Part shown: in pieces, positions 9,802 through 20,859 of the stretch
Position numbering within the stretch: position 1 is the stretch's first letter
Layout: each line of letters begins with the position of its first letter
Source of the DNA: Hibiscus mutabilis
Taxonomy: Eukaryota > Streptophyta > Magnoliopsida > Malvales > Malvaceae
DNA: 64,000 bases
NCBI GenBank assembly: GCA_019671005.1
Contig: CM033747.1
Coordinates: forward strand, 25,633,188 to 25,697,187
Reading direction: 5' to 3'
The notes under the pieces: model-generated
Databases searched by the model: none
What the model saw: only the letters and a program-made list of their open reading frames with translations
Told to the model about the DNA's origin: nothing
Position numbers and translations under genes: made by a program

Positions 9802-12199
9802 TTAATAGGCGATTGGTGCTGACAATGGAGTTACCAGTACAGCAGTATTTCCGGTTATCGGTTGGCGACTGGCTGCATTTTCTAGTCGCTCCCATGCTTC
9901 CTTCCGTTTCTCGGCTAATATGCTTAGCTTTGCCTCTTCCTCCTTAAAGTGAGTATGGCAAGACATGAATAGTTGGTCATCCATCTCCATGAACATCTTT
10001 ATGACATTTATTGTTAAGTTATGCACTGCATGGTTCCAATGGTTCTGGGCATTCTTTTCCAAGGCTGGGAGTATGATGGGCAAAATCACATGCCGGTTAT
10101 ACGCAATTAAGTTCAAAATTTGATCATTATTCCAAAAGAAAAGTGCCCTTTCAGCCACCTGAAACAAGCATGTTAATTAGAATACAACTTATAATAGACT
10201 TCTCCACAACTCAAATTAACTAGACAATTCAAAGGAAATGACTAACAATGATTATAAAAGCCGTACAAGCAAAGGAGGCCAAGACAACTTTTTTTTTTAA
10301 AGAAAAAATGCACATTGATTACCACAGTAAAACAACTGCTGAACACTAGAGCTGGAAGGAGCTCACAGCAGGGAGTCAATTGTTGCAAATGCGGGAATTT
10401 ACTGCTGGTTGGTTGCATCAGGTAGAGAAAGCTATTAATATAAAAGAAAGAGAAATAGCTCGTAGCTTGTTAAAAACAATGTCTACTAGCTGTTAAGTTG
10501 GAGATTTGAAAGAGTGGACCAAACCATAAAATTCCAAACCCTTATTATAAGCTCATTCTCATTGTCATTAAAGCCGACAATAACAGGGATATCAACCCCG
10601 AGATCTAGACATTATATAAGTTACCAAATCAGGGCCTACCCCAGAGTTATTCAGGCTTATGCTCATCTCTGATCAAACATGAAACACAAATGTTACAAGG
10701 CCAACAATTGAAGAACTTGATATGTGCCCAAGCATGACTAAATGCAACTAGAATTCACATGAATTAAATATCACAGGGTACATTTCACATGATTCAAAGA
10801 GAAGTCTAGTCATTGTTTTTCTCAACACATTAATAGATACATCTTTTAATGTGATATAGTAGAAAGTTTAACACTGAAAAGAATGAAATGAAAGGTGTAG
10901 GGCATCATAGAAACTAGTCAAAAAAGGTCAATGCATCACCTTCGGTAAAAGGAAGACAAGAACATACTAAGCATGAGATCAGTAATTAAAGGAAATTGGA
11001 GATAAAATGTCGGTAAATATACCCACTTCTAGATATAAAGAAAATACCTGGAAATGGAAACTGTTAATACAATAGCCTATCCGCCAGAACAATGGGACCG
11101 CAACCTTTTGGAACTCCACCATGTTAATGGCTTCCAAAATCTCTTCCAACTCACCAAGAAACATCAACTCCTTCTGGCTGTTAGTTATGGGCCAGTACTT
11201 CAACAACCCCCCTATCACAGTACTGCACAACTTTGGCTCCTTCTCAATGAACTGAGAAACACAATAAGACAACTGTTGAAAGTAAACCCCCAAAGATTTT
11301 GGCTTGTGGAGAGGAATCAAAACCCTCCACAAGAAGATCTTATGTTCCTCCTTCAAAGGCAAAGCAAATCCACTGATTATACTGCCAAAAATCTCCAACA
11401 ACTCGGCAATCCCGTTATGTCTCTCTGTCTCAAAAACAAACCGATAAAATATATTGCCTATAGCCTTTCGAATAAAGGGCCTATGAACCATGAACTTCCC
11501 ATAAATCCTATGCAGTATAGTCTTCAAACAATCCCTTTCCCTTGGATCCTCCGAATAAAACAAGTCGAGCAATCTCAAAATAAAGGAATGGTCTATATAC
11601 TTTTTAGCTACTTTTGCATCAAGACACGAAGAAGTGATAAACTTAAGTAGCAAATCATACACAATTTGCAAATGTGGCCAAGACGGATCAAACATCGCCT
11701 CATCATCACCATTTTCACCGCCATTAGATGAAATAGATCGATAATTGGGTGGGAAAACTCTAAACAAATTCACAGCACACATCCTACACATGGCTAAAAT
11801 TGCAGGTTCGCTAAATCTAACGGACCCAGACACAAAATCCAAAAGTTCAAGCAACGTTTGTCTTTTAACATCTTTCTCAATCAAATTTTTAGTCGGGTCA
11901 GTGAAATCGAAAGTTACACAACAAAGGCTAACTTTACTCACAAAAAGATACATCCTTTCCGAACTAGGCACATCTTTGAACGGCAACAGTGGCTCGATTC
12001 CTGCCACAACACTTGCCGGAAAAACAGCTGACGATGTCCGTTTTGGAGCACAGGGGCGGCCAGAACCCGAATTCAAACTGTTGGATCGGTGAGGTTGTGG
12101 GATGGACCCCGCTGTCCTGCATGAATTCGACCGAGCAAGCTCAGGCGAGTCCGATTTCCCCGATTTTCGAGGGAGTTTACTGAGGAATTGCCTTAGCAT
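9802..12199 (-). CDS. PP2A regulatory subunit B' (B56 family), two coding exons
   Basis: Directs the PP2A A/C core enzyme to substrates in cytosol or nucleus. Coding exons are 12199-11048 (384 codons) and 10158-9802 (118 codons plus stop), joined in phase 0 at CAG|GTATTT...TTTCAG|GTGGCT, giving 502 aa, normal for plant B'. Residues 1-60 are a Ser/Arg-rich tail starting MLRQFLSKLPRK. Then follow 'SAVFPASVVAGIEPLLPFKD', RQTLLELLDFV, HRIYGKFMVHRPFIRKAI (the HRxYGKF element lining the LxxIxE-binding pocket in animal B56), FETERHNGIAELLEIFGSII, NSQKELMFLGELEEIL and, across the splice, HFQ|VAERALFFWNN. No stop or frameshift interrupts it. The N-terminus is most like the Arabidopsis kappa type from memory; that sub-assignment is tentative. 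It is the only intact host gene here and is flanked by repeats on both sides. Confidence 0.95.
10159..11047 (-). other. Intron of the PP2A B' gene (889 bp)
   Basis: Minus-strand donor CAG|GTATTT at 11048/11047 and acceptor TTTCAG|GTGGC at 10159/10158 restore the conserved HFQVAERAL segment exactly. The intron is AT-rich, and nothing else is recognisable in it. As far as I recall, other plant B' genes have an intron at this position. Confidence 0.9.
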
Positions 12200-12710
12200 T
12201 GCAGATATTTAGAGGAACAAAAATTAAAATAAAAAAGAAATTTTACAATGACGACCGAAAGGAGTCCTAAAACGAAAACAACCAAATTGTCAAGAGACTA
12301 ATTTGGTAAATTAATACCACGAAGTTGGAAACAAAAAAGGAAACCCTAACCCTATACTTAATTGGCAGAACTGGGGGAGAAAGAAAAGCGTTTAGATCAA
12401 CACAAAGCAGTGAAACGGATTCCGCAAGAGTGGTAAAAAGGAGAACAATTTTTCAATCACATACATTTTCCCCCCAAAATAGAAACACAAAGAAGAAATT
12501 TCACAACTATCAATTCAAAAAAAAAAAGTTCAGAAACTGAGAAAAAAAACACACAGATGGTTTAGATGATGGATCGGAATCTCATTATTCTGAAAGAAAA
12601 GAGAGAAAGGATTGCAAAGTTATATAAGGAACTTTCCCGAAGATTTCTGGAGAGAGTGAGAGTGGGAAACTGTGTTTGGAGAGAGAAAGAGAGAAGGAAT
12701 TGATGTTGCT
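12200..12710 (-). promoter_or_regulatory. 5' leader of the PP2A B' gene with upstream ATGs
   Basis: Pyrimidine-rich on the minus strand (CTCTCTTT-type tracts near 12590-12700), typical of plant leaders. Upstream ATGs occur at 12585 (7-codon uORF), 12466 (24-codon uORF) and 12462 (ATG followed at once by TGA). A second TATA-like TTATATAA sits at 12620-12627 and could give a shorter leader. Whether a leader intron removes any uORF cannot be seen. Confidence 0.5.
12392..12466 (-). other. Upstream ORF (24 codons) in the PP2A leader
   Basis: Starts ATGTATGTGATTG at 12466 and ends TAA at 12392, reading MYVIEKLFSFLPLLRNPFHC and four more residues. It ends 192 bases before the main ATG. A second, minimal ATG-TGA pair overlaps it at 12462. 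It could lower translation of the main ORF if retained in the mRNA. Confidence 0.4.
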
Positions 12711-12736
12711 TTTTAAAATTTCTTCGGCTGCAGATC

Positions 12737-12746
12737 TATTATATAT
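12737..12746 (-). promoter_or_regulatory. Candidate TATA box of the PP2A B' gene
   Basis: On the minus strand ATATATAATA, about 30 bases upstream of the start of a CT-rich leader. It overlaps the outer edge of the MITE at 12740-13004, so part of the core promoter may come from the transposon. Confidence 0.4.
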
Positions 12747-13004
12747 TTTTTTCCGTCTCACTCAAACGATCACATATTAATATTTTTTTCATCAAATTTT
12801 TTTAACTTCTTATAATTAAAATTTATTATTAATAAAAATATAAAAAATATATATTATAAAAAATTTTAATCAAATAATTTATAAATATATATTTTATAAA
12901 TTTTAATTAATTAAAATATTTAAATAAATTATAGTTAAAGTTAAAAAAATTTATCACAAAAATATCGACATGTGATAGTTTTAGTGAGACGGAAAGAATA
13001 TATA
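12740..13004. mobile_element. Hairpin MITE at the PP2A promoter
   Basis: About 265 bp, AT-rich, with long terminal inverted repeats. The left arm runs from 12740 (TATATTTTTTTCCGTCTCAC...) to about 12808. The right arm runs from about 12933 to 13004 and, reverse-complemented, reads TATATATTCTTTCCGTCTCA. Matching continues through the ACxATCACAT and AAGTTAAAAAAATTT segments for some 60 bp per arm with small gaps. It encodes nothing. Flanks are TA-rich, so a TA or TATAT duplication is possible but cannot be told apart from the sequence context. Confidence 0.75.
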
Positions 13005-13116
13005 TAAAAGGAATATATAAAAATTCTATTTCATACAAATAAATAAATATTTAACACAAATTTTTTATATTTATATACAATTTTAAAAATTGACATTTTT
13101 ATTCAAATTATATATT

Positions 13117-13125
13117 TTTAAATTA
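13117..13125. repeat. 9-bp target-site duplication of the MULE, left copy
   Basis: TTTAAATTA, identical to 41245-41253 on the other side of the 28-kb nested block. Confidence 0.8.
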
Positions 13126-13300
13126 GGTTAAAGGGGTTATTTTGTTCCCGAGTTCGACTTTAATTAGCAATGTTGTCCCTCGCGTGAAAACGCGTTCAAT
13201 TAAGTCCTCCAGTTCGCACATTGCAGTAAATTAGACCCTTGACTAACATTAACCGACGAAAACTGTTAACTTCTACTGAGTTGTCGTTAACTCTTTCCAA
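13126..13300. repeat. MULE terminal inverted repeat, left
   Basis: Pairs with 41070-41244 on the opposite strand. Shared blocks include GGGGTTATTTTG, GAGTTCGAC, ATTAGCAATGT, CGTTCAATTA, AGTTCGCACATT and GACGAAAACTGTTAACTT. The inner boundary is gradual. Confidence 0.8.
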
Positions 13301-13377
13301 ATTAACCTTTTGACCCTTTGACTCATGTGTGACATGAAAAAAACATATTGACATAGCATAGAATATTTTTTTATAAA

Positions 13378-13382
13378 ATTAC
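13378..13382. repeat. Target-site duplication ATTAC of element A, left copy
   Basis: ATTAC directly before TGTAATCACTC; matched by ATTAC at 40192-40196 directly after the right LTR. Confidence 0.8.
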
Positions 13383-14089
13383 TGTAATCACTCAAATCCG
13401 TCTGACGCTCTCTTTCTCTTTTAAAATTTATTTTGATTATATTTAATTTGGAAAACCCTTGCCGGTTTTGAAATTAAAAATATGGAGTCGTCAACGATCG
13501 TTTTTAAAAAAAGGTAGATCGGACACAAAATAAAACCAGAGATTAAAAATTCGAGTCCAGGAGTCGGTTACGGATGGGGATGGATTAGCACCCCCACAAC
13601 GCCCAAAATTGGTACCTAGTCGATTATTTAGTGTCTCGGTATTGGAAATTATGAATTCGATTAAAATTTAAAATGTGATTCTTAAATGCCGAAAATATTG
13701 AGAGAACCACATCCCTATGCGCTCGCACGGTTTCTCATTTTCTTGGAAAAAAATCGAGGAAATCACATCCCTATACGCCCGGGATACGATTTCTCGAGGT
13801 TTTAAAGTTTTGAAATTAATTTCTTTAAAATATATATATATATATATATATTTGATGATTTAAAAACATATATGATGCAAAATTATAAGATAACATGTAA
13901 AATATATACCTAAAAATATAATACTTAAGGTAAAATATATTTAATATTTATATTTTAAAAAATCTATATATAAAGTTAGTAGTTTATATATATATATATA
14001 TTTACAAAGATAAGTATTTATTATTTTATATATGTACTTAAACTATAAAATGTAAAGTAATATATATATATATGTATTATTTATTAAAA

Positions 14090-14319
14090 GAGAAAAAATT
14101 TAATACACAATCTGTGTAAACTTTAGTTTACACGGGCCTTTTAGTTTTAGGGTTATGGGTTTAGTTTAGGGTTTAGAGTTAAGGGGTTTGGGTTGTAGGG
14201 TTTAGAATTTTAGGTTAGTGTTTAGAATTTAGGGTTTAGGTTTAATTTTATTTATAGTAGAAATAGGCAGGCTTGTGTAAAATTTATTTTACACAAGCCT
14301 GTGTATCAAATTTAAACCC
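14090..14319. mobile_element. 230-bp MITE with 9-bp TSD, telomere-like interior
   Basis: Absent from the matching place in the right LTR (about 38690), which defines it. It is flanked by TTATTAAAA at 14081-14089 and 14320-14328. The ends are inverted: GAGAAAAAATTTAATACAC against GGGTTTAAATTTGATACAC, continuing into GTGTAAA blocks. A 9-bp TSD suggests a Mutator-type origin. The interior is rich in degenerate TTTAGGG. Confidence 0.85.
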
Positions 14320-14647
14320 TTATTAAAATATACCAATATATATTTTGAGTTAGAAGTTTATATATATATATATTAAAAAATAAGTATTTATTATTATTTT
14401 ATATATATTGTAATCAAAAAAAGTATTTTGTATTATTTTAAAATAAATAAAACCTTATATATATACATATTTACAATATATAAAATATAAATATCTATAT
14501 ATAAATATTATATATAAAAATATGAACCATGGTAAAAAAACATATATATATATATATATATGTATATACATACATCTTGTATATGATGATGATATATAAT
14601 ATACAAAATAAACCAATTTATATAATAATATATATTATACATATAAG

Positions 14648-14693
14648 GATAATAATAATAATAATAATAGTAATAATAATAATAATACATGGT
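14648..14693. repeat. (AAT)n microsatellite in left LTR of A
   Basis: AATAATAATAAT run with one TAG interruption. The same position of the right LTR (38996-39061) has a longer, cleaner run. Confidence 0.85.
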
Positions 14694-14775
14694 TTACACT
14701 AATATACATAAAACATCATAAAAACTAAAGATTAAGGACTAAAATGAAACATATACAAATCATGAGGAAATAAGC

Positions 14776-17700
14776 TGTAACACCCTTAACATACACTCAT
14801 AGACCGAATATACATTAAAGATGTTACGAAATCTTTTATAGAAACCTTGACTTAAAAGCTTAACTTACATTTTTTTAAAAAACATTTCAGGATAAAAACT
14901 TGTTTAGTTGTAAAAGCTCTTTCTTGGTTTTTAAATTGTTGTGCAATATCCGATAAATAAAATTTAAAACTGGTTAAACATGTTCTTCTAGCAAATAAAT
15001 AATTACATGCCCACTAGAAATCATCATAAACTGGAATGACTTACTGATGTTTTATAGATTGTAGCCTACTCATCATGCTCAACTCTTCTTCAAGTATTTT
15101 CAGCATAACCTACGTATGGAATAAAACACACGCTAAGTACGAACTTAGTGAGGCAATTAAACATATTTATTTAAACATGAAAAGATATAATATAATATGA
15201 TATATATATACAAGTGCATTTCATATTTCTCTATACATAGCAAGTATATCGCAATAGACATGTGTCATAACTTATCATATGATTCATGTTAACATTGTAT
15301 AACATATTCCCTATCAATACCATGGACATGTTTTAATTCTAAAACATTTTCATATTAGCATAGCATAATGTTTATGATTATCATGTATCTCATATTCCAT
15401 AAATTTCACGTATTAGTTTCTCAATTTTTATCATATATCATACTTTCTTAATATCATGTATCATCTCATGATCATGTTTATATCATGTAAAACCAATATT
15501 ACCAACATCATGTATACCATATATTATCATTTCATACAATTCATGTAACATCTATCATATATTTCATGTATCATGTATCATATGGACCGTGTATTATCAA
15601 TATCATGTGATTCATGTATCATCATGCAGTCTTTTGTATGCTCATATACTTTATCATGATCATGTTTTCTTTATGCTATCATTTGCATAACATGTATTCT
15701 TTCATGTATGTCATATGCTTTTCGGTCATGTAGCATGTAACTTCTTTTTCATGTATCATGAAATCATGTAATATGTGTGTCATGTATCATGTGACACCTG
15801 TATCATGTATCATTTTTATCATATAACATATGTATCATGTAACATGTAGCATTTTATCATGTATCATGTAACATCATGCAGGCATTTGCATGCTCAAGAT
15901 TTGTCATATAGCCATCTCGTATTACTATTAACGTGTCTGGCTAGAGGCCCATGGAAACCTCGTAGCCTATCTGCACCGTAGTGCCTTGTGGAGTAGTACT
16001 CAGGAGGACGCTCTTAGCTCCTCATATAAGGATGATCTTTGCTCCTTATATTAAACACCTCGTTAGTGTCATTTGCACTATGAGTTTAGATCCCCAGGGT
16101 GTATCTTGTTTCATTTTAGTCTTGTCATTTCCATATTTCATGTATGCATAATGCATCATCATCATTTATGTACATGTATGTATAATACATCATTATTTAT
16201 GTAAACAATAATGCGTACCTGATATTCCATATGTTTGCCATGTCAAACATATCAAGGAGAAATGCAATGTCATACATATCATGGATTCTCACACACGATA
16301 TTTGGACATTTCTTTTCATTATCAATCAATTATTTCATTTCTTTCATAATTAGGCAATTTCACATCTCATGATTCATCATATTTATTCACATTTATTTGC
16401 CAACTCTATGTTATGCATAGCATCATTTACATATTCATATCATAATCACATATAGATAGACAATTCTTGTTCCATGCTTTATCATAAATATTCATAGTAA
16501 ACATAGAACATCATCAATTTCTCAGACAAGCCATACATACTTCATATTCTATTTAATTTATCTTTAATGCAACATACAATAACTCAATATATATATAAAA
16601 GAAGCAATACTATTTTGATTGTAGGTTGATTTTTTGCAAGTCTTCCTAATTGCATCTTAAAACATGTAAATGCACTCACCTTGGCCATGAATGATATGCC
16701 TCACTAAATTTTACTCGATCTTTTCCTTTATAGTATCTCGAATCCTCATTGATTCATATCCGGCTTCGTTACCCACATGAATATTAGGATCATTTCTAAC
16801 GATATTTTAATCAAAATATCGAATCATTCAACATAAAATTTATAATTTTCCTTCCATCCTTATACTGTCCAAAAACTCACTTTGGTTCTTAATAACCCTT
16901 TTAGGACTTCAAATAATTCTTCCAATCTTGCTAACTAACATTGGATACGAGATATCTCACTTTCCATTTTCTGGTAGCTTGTACCACCTTCGAAGAAATA
17001 TTTCTACAAAATAATTTATAACTCGGAATTCGATTCCGTTTGTTTTAAATGAAACTATATTCAATAAATTTTTCAACCATATAAATTAATAGCTCAAATT
17101 CAACTTATACGATTTATGGCAAATTTTCGATATCAATTTCCAGTACTAAATTTGGAACAGACTGCTAAACTGTTTTTCTGACCTTACTCCACTTAAAAAT
17201 TCATATCTTTTTACTCGGAACTCGAAATCAGTTTCCGTCTGTTGGAAACGAAACTAGACGAACACATCTTTACATTGGTATAAAATTCACCTTCTAACCA
17301 TTTTTGTAGAATTTATGGTGAATTTTCAAACTTACTGCCCAAATTCAGTTTTCTTCACAACTTCCATAAATAACTTCAAACTTTATTCAATTTAGTCCTC
17401 AACTTTATAAAAGTGATATTTTAGCCACTACTTCATTTTTGTACATAAATTCATGTACAAATAAATCATTTACTTATTTCTAATATTTTTAGAAAGTTTC
17501 TTTAAACTTTCAACTTTCAACTTCAATCACTTTGATCCTTCAATATTCCTTTATTTTCAAAATAGTCCCTAAACTTTCCTTTATTGACATTTAAGTCCTC
17601 CAACTTCCATAAAATGCTAAAATCTTCAATTATATAAATTTTCCAATAATTCAAAACCAGTCCCTATATTTTCTTCAATTTGCTGAAATGGTCCCTAAAG

Positions 17701-19244
17701 TTCCAAAATTTTCATTTTGATCCCTAATCACAATTTCAAGCTTCTTTCATCATAATTCCATGTTTCCAATGCTTAAATAAAAGTTCCAATAATTTCCCCT
17801 AATTTCCATAATTTTTGAAATAGTCCCTAAAAATTCAAACTTGGGAAATTATTCAATCTAACATCAAAATTAAGCTTCCAATAACATAATTAAATCAATA
17901 TCATCCTAAAATTCACTTCCTAACCAAAACCCCCAAATTTTAGGGTTAGGGTTTATGTCTCCCAACATGAAATTTATCTAAATTCAACCTTAATTCCATA
18001 TCAAAATCATCATTTCTAACATCTACCATTCTAATTACATCATAAACTTCAACTTTCAACATTAATCTTCATTCAAGACATAATCTATAGTCAACTTTTC
18101 CGTGAAAAATTACTACCAAAATGAAGAGCTTGAAGTGTAGAACAAATTATTCTAAAGTGACATACCTTGATTCAAACTCAAAACCTTCAAAATTTGACTT
18201 AACGCTTGCAAAAATTGTTTCTCCCACTCAACAATGGCATTCGGCAGCTTCCCTTGGGTGAAGAAGATGATTTATTTCATATTTTTTTTAGTTAATACAC
18301 ATGTACATTATCTTTATTATAATAATGCCACATGTATACCTTAAAATGAATTTTAAATTCATTTTCTAGCCTTTTACAATTTTAACCTCCAACTAAATCT
18401 CATTTTACATATTTTCTTCCATCATGTCATCCCATTAAAATTAGACCAATTTGGTTCTAATCCAACCGACCTTCATCAAATTTTATTTTATTCGATCCAA
18501 AAATTCAAATTTTATTCAATACGATTTCTAAATTTTCTTCCTTTAAACCTTTACAACCATTCCATCATATTGTAACTATATTTAGTTAGAATCCAACCAA
18601 ATGTAATAAAATATTCATAAAATAATACGTTCTCACTTTTCCATAATTTTTTTGGAACTGTCTTTAAAATTTCAGTTTGATCCGATATACTGATAATTAT
18701 CAGAAATTCTTATTGGATACATTTCCTCTATCGAATTATCAATTCTACTTTGGAAATTTCTTATTTCCAAAATTCCATAAATAATTTCATAACTTAATAC
18801 AAAATCCTTCATTTAATACAGTCAACTTTAAAATTTTGACTCGATCCAAAAATATCGATAGTTGCCCAAAATCTCTACCGGGTAACATCTTTCTTGAAAA
18901 TTCTTCATAAAACATTTATACAAATCTTTCCCACTTCTTCTGAGTCCTTTTACTGATCAAAATACTGATATGTGATACTTCTCGGAAGGTCACCCTTGTA
19001 TTTCCCTGGCCTGAGCACGCTTAATCATTTCTTTCGATTTAAATTCGGTACCTTCTTCTGTATTCTAATTCTTAAAACCGATATCAAGGTACCTATTTTG
19101 ATCCGATTTACTCTTATACTGACTAAAATCACTTGTTGGGTAAATTCACACTTTAGTCCCTAAAATTTTCAAAGTTTACACTTTGACCCCTAAACTTTTC
19201 AAAAATTACATTTTAGTCACTTAAACAAAAGTTGGAATATTACA
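14776..19244 (-). mobile_element. Solo LTR, 4.47 kb, chromovirus-like
   Basis: Begins TGTAACACCCTTAAC and ends GTTGGAATATTACA, flanked by TAAGC at 14771-14775 and 19245-19249. It is missing from the right LTR of A. No internal region accompanies it, so it is a recombination product (solo LTR). Its ends and an internal 'CCGTAGTGCCTTG...GCTCCTCATA' block (about 15975-16030) resemble the LTRs of element B, so it belongs to a related family in minus orientation. No gene is present in it. Confidence 0.85.
15240..15890. repeat. TCATGTATCATGTAACAT-rich simple repeat region
   Basis: Inside the solo LTR, ATCATGTA and close variants recur many times with irregular spacing (densest at about 15540-15870). 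It is a degenerate short tandem repeat, not a coding sequence. Confidence 0.7.
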
Positions 19245-19523
19245 TAAGCATAAATAAACAGAAATTAAATACTGGAAATTAAATATTGAAATAAAAGGAC
19301 TAAATTGAAATAAGGCAGAAATTAAAGCTAAAAAACCATGAAAAATGAAAAAAGAAAAGGAAATAAAGTTCGAAGGACCAGACGCTAAATTAACCCTAGA
19401 TAAAAGTAAAAACGGAATAAAAACCAGGGACCAAGGACGAAATTAGACCATTCAAAATGGCGCGAATCTGTTTAAACATAATTAAATGGTTATTTTTTTG
19501 TTATTTCGAATCAAAACAATAAC

Positions 19524-20060
19524 AAACCCTAAAATTTTCTCAATCCTCTCTTCTCAACCCTAGACCAGAGCAGCGATGCTGCTCTCACCTTGATTTCACG
19601 CCGCTCACCGGTGCGTGGCCTCGCGGTGAACTCACGACGGCCAGGTAAGCTTGAAAATTTCTTTTTTGTTTCGGTTTACAAATGTTTAAAACAAAAATCC
19701 ATTTTTTATTTTCTAAACTAAAAACCCCTTTTAAACTTTGAGTCTAAATTTTTTTATTTTGAAACAAAATATAGAAACGTTTGCTTTGATTCGTAGATAG
19801 AGGAAAGAAGAAGGTGCTCTGAATTTTTGTTTGATTTTTTTATTTTCGAAACCCTTTTTTACAATTTTCGAATTGAAATTCCCCTTTTACAGAGATTTTT
19901 TTCGAAAATGGACCCTTTTTCAGATTTCCATTCGGGTTATATAAACCCTTTTTACAATAGAAAAATTAATAACAACTCCCATATATTTTATTGTTGCAGA
20001 TCTTGTCGGATTTTCAGGGATTGTGGCAGAAGGTATGGGTTGATTTTTTTAGGGTGATGG
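19524..20060 (+). other. Exon-intron-like module antisense to element A, left LTR
   Basis: On the plus strand there is a telo-box AAACCCTAA (19524-19532), then a GC-rich segment, a consensus donor CCAG|GTAAGC at 19644/19645, about 355 bp of T-rich sequence, and an acceptor TTGTTGCAG|ATC at 19999/20000. The same arrangement exists in the right LTR. It resembles a host-gene first exon or leader and could be captured sequence. Transcription is not shown. Confidence 0.4.
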
Positions 20061-20350
20061 GTAGGTAGGGAAGATAGGGGTATGGTGGCTTGGGACGGTA
20101 GATTTAGGACATAGGGTAGGTTTAGGGGTTTTAGGGTTATTTTGATTTAGGGTTAGTTTTTAGGGTTAATTTGGGGTTTGGAATGTGATCGTAAGAGTCA
20201 AAGGCAGTGGTCGAAAAATAAGCGGCGGCGGCTAATATTAGACTTGGGGTTATTAGGGTTTTTTTAACAATTAGGGTTTTTTGGTTCGGGCTGGGTCAGG
20301 TAAATAGTTTAGGTTTATGGATTTGAGTTGGGAAAAAATGGGTTATTACA

Positions 20351-20366
20351 GCTGCCCCTCTTTGCT
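20351..20366 (-). promoter_or_regulatory. Polypurine tract of element A
   Basis: On the minus strand GCAAAGAGGGGCAGC precedes the LTR start TGTAATAACCC directly. This is the expected plus-strand primer position and fixes the element's minus orientation. Confidence 0.7.
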
Positions 20367-20859
20367 TATTGTTGTGTAACAGCAATAGAGCAAATACTAA
20401 AAATGACCCCTTTTTGTTTGGTCCGGCTGGTCATCTCCCCTCTTGACGCATGTCTTCTTTCTTTAGTAGATCTTCTTTCTCTTCGATGCATGTCTTCTTT
20501 CTTGATTGATCCACTTGTAACTCTTGGGGAAGCAAAATCTTCAACATGTGGGGTTGGGGAAACAAAATGAGTGCGGCTTGCTACTTCTCTTCTTCGGCGC
20601 CGGTCTTCTGTCTTCGATATTTGGTCTTCAGTCTTCAGTAGGTCTTCGATCTTCGCTCTTCGAGGATATTGAGTTCTTTAATCAATCTGCTCCTCTACTT
20701 TCTAGGTTGAGACTTGCTAAAGTACAATGATGCTCGGTTGAAAACGAATGTCTTTTTGCTCACCATTTTCTCTCTCTTTTTTTATTTGTTTTTTTTTTAT
20801 TTTTTTATTTTGATTTTTTTCAAACAAAATATTTCTTGATTGCATCTGAAATTTGCTCC
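20367..20859. other. Element A interior near the 3' LTR, no gene recognised
   Basis: Contains loosely repeated TCTTCTTTCTT/TCTTCGAT motifs and a pyrimidine-rich stretch (20760-20830). Short open frames on the plus strand run against the element's direction and carry no signature. Confidence 0.5.

Larger units (their letters stand above)
13383..20350 (-). repeat. 3' LTR of element A (left), interrupted by two insertions
   Basis: Starts TGTAATCACTCAAATCCG and ends GGGTTATTACA, matching 38001-40191. Removing the MITE (14090-14319) and solo LTR (14776-19244) with their TSDs leaves a length close to the 2.19 kb of the right LTR. Just inside its PBS-type end is the shared block GAGTCGGTTACG...GGTAC at about 13558-13615. 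Confidence 0.85.

Noticed and set aside
11054..11650. 198-codon plus-strand open frame
   Set aside because: It lies antisense to the conserved first exon of the PP2A B' gene and has no signature of its own.
14120..14250. TTTAGGG-like repeats as an interstitial telomere
   Set aside because: The copies are degenerate, mixed with other sequence and confined within a MITE with TSDs.
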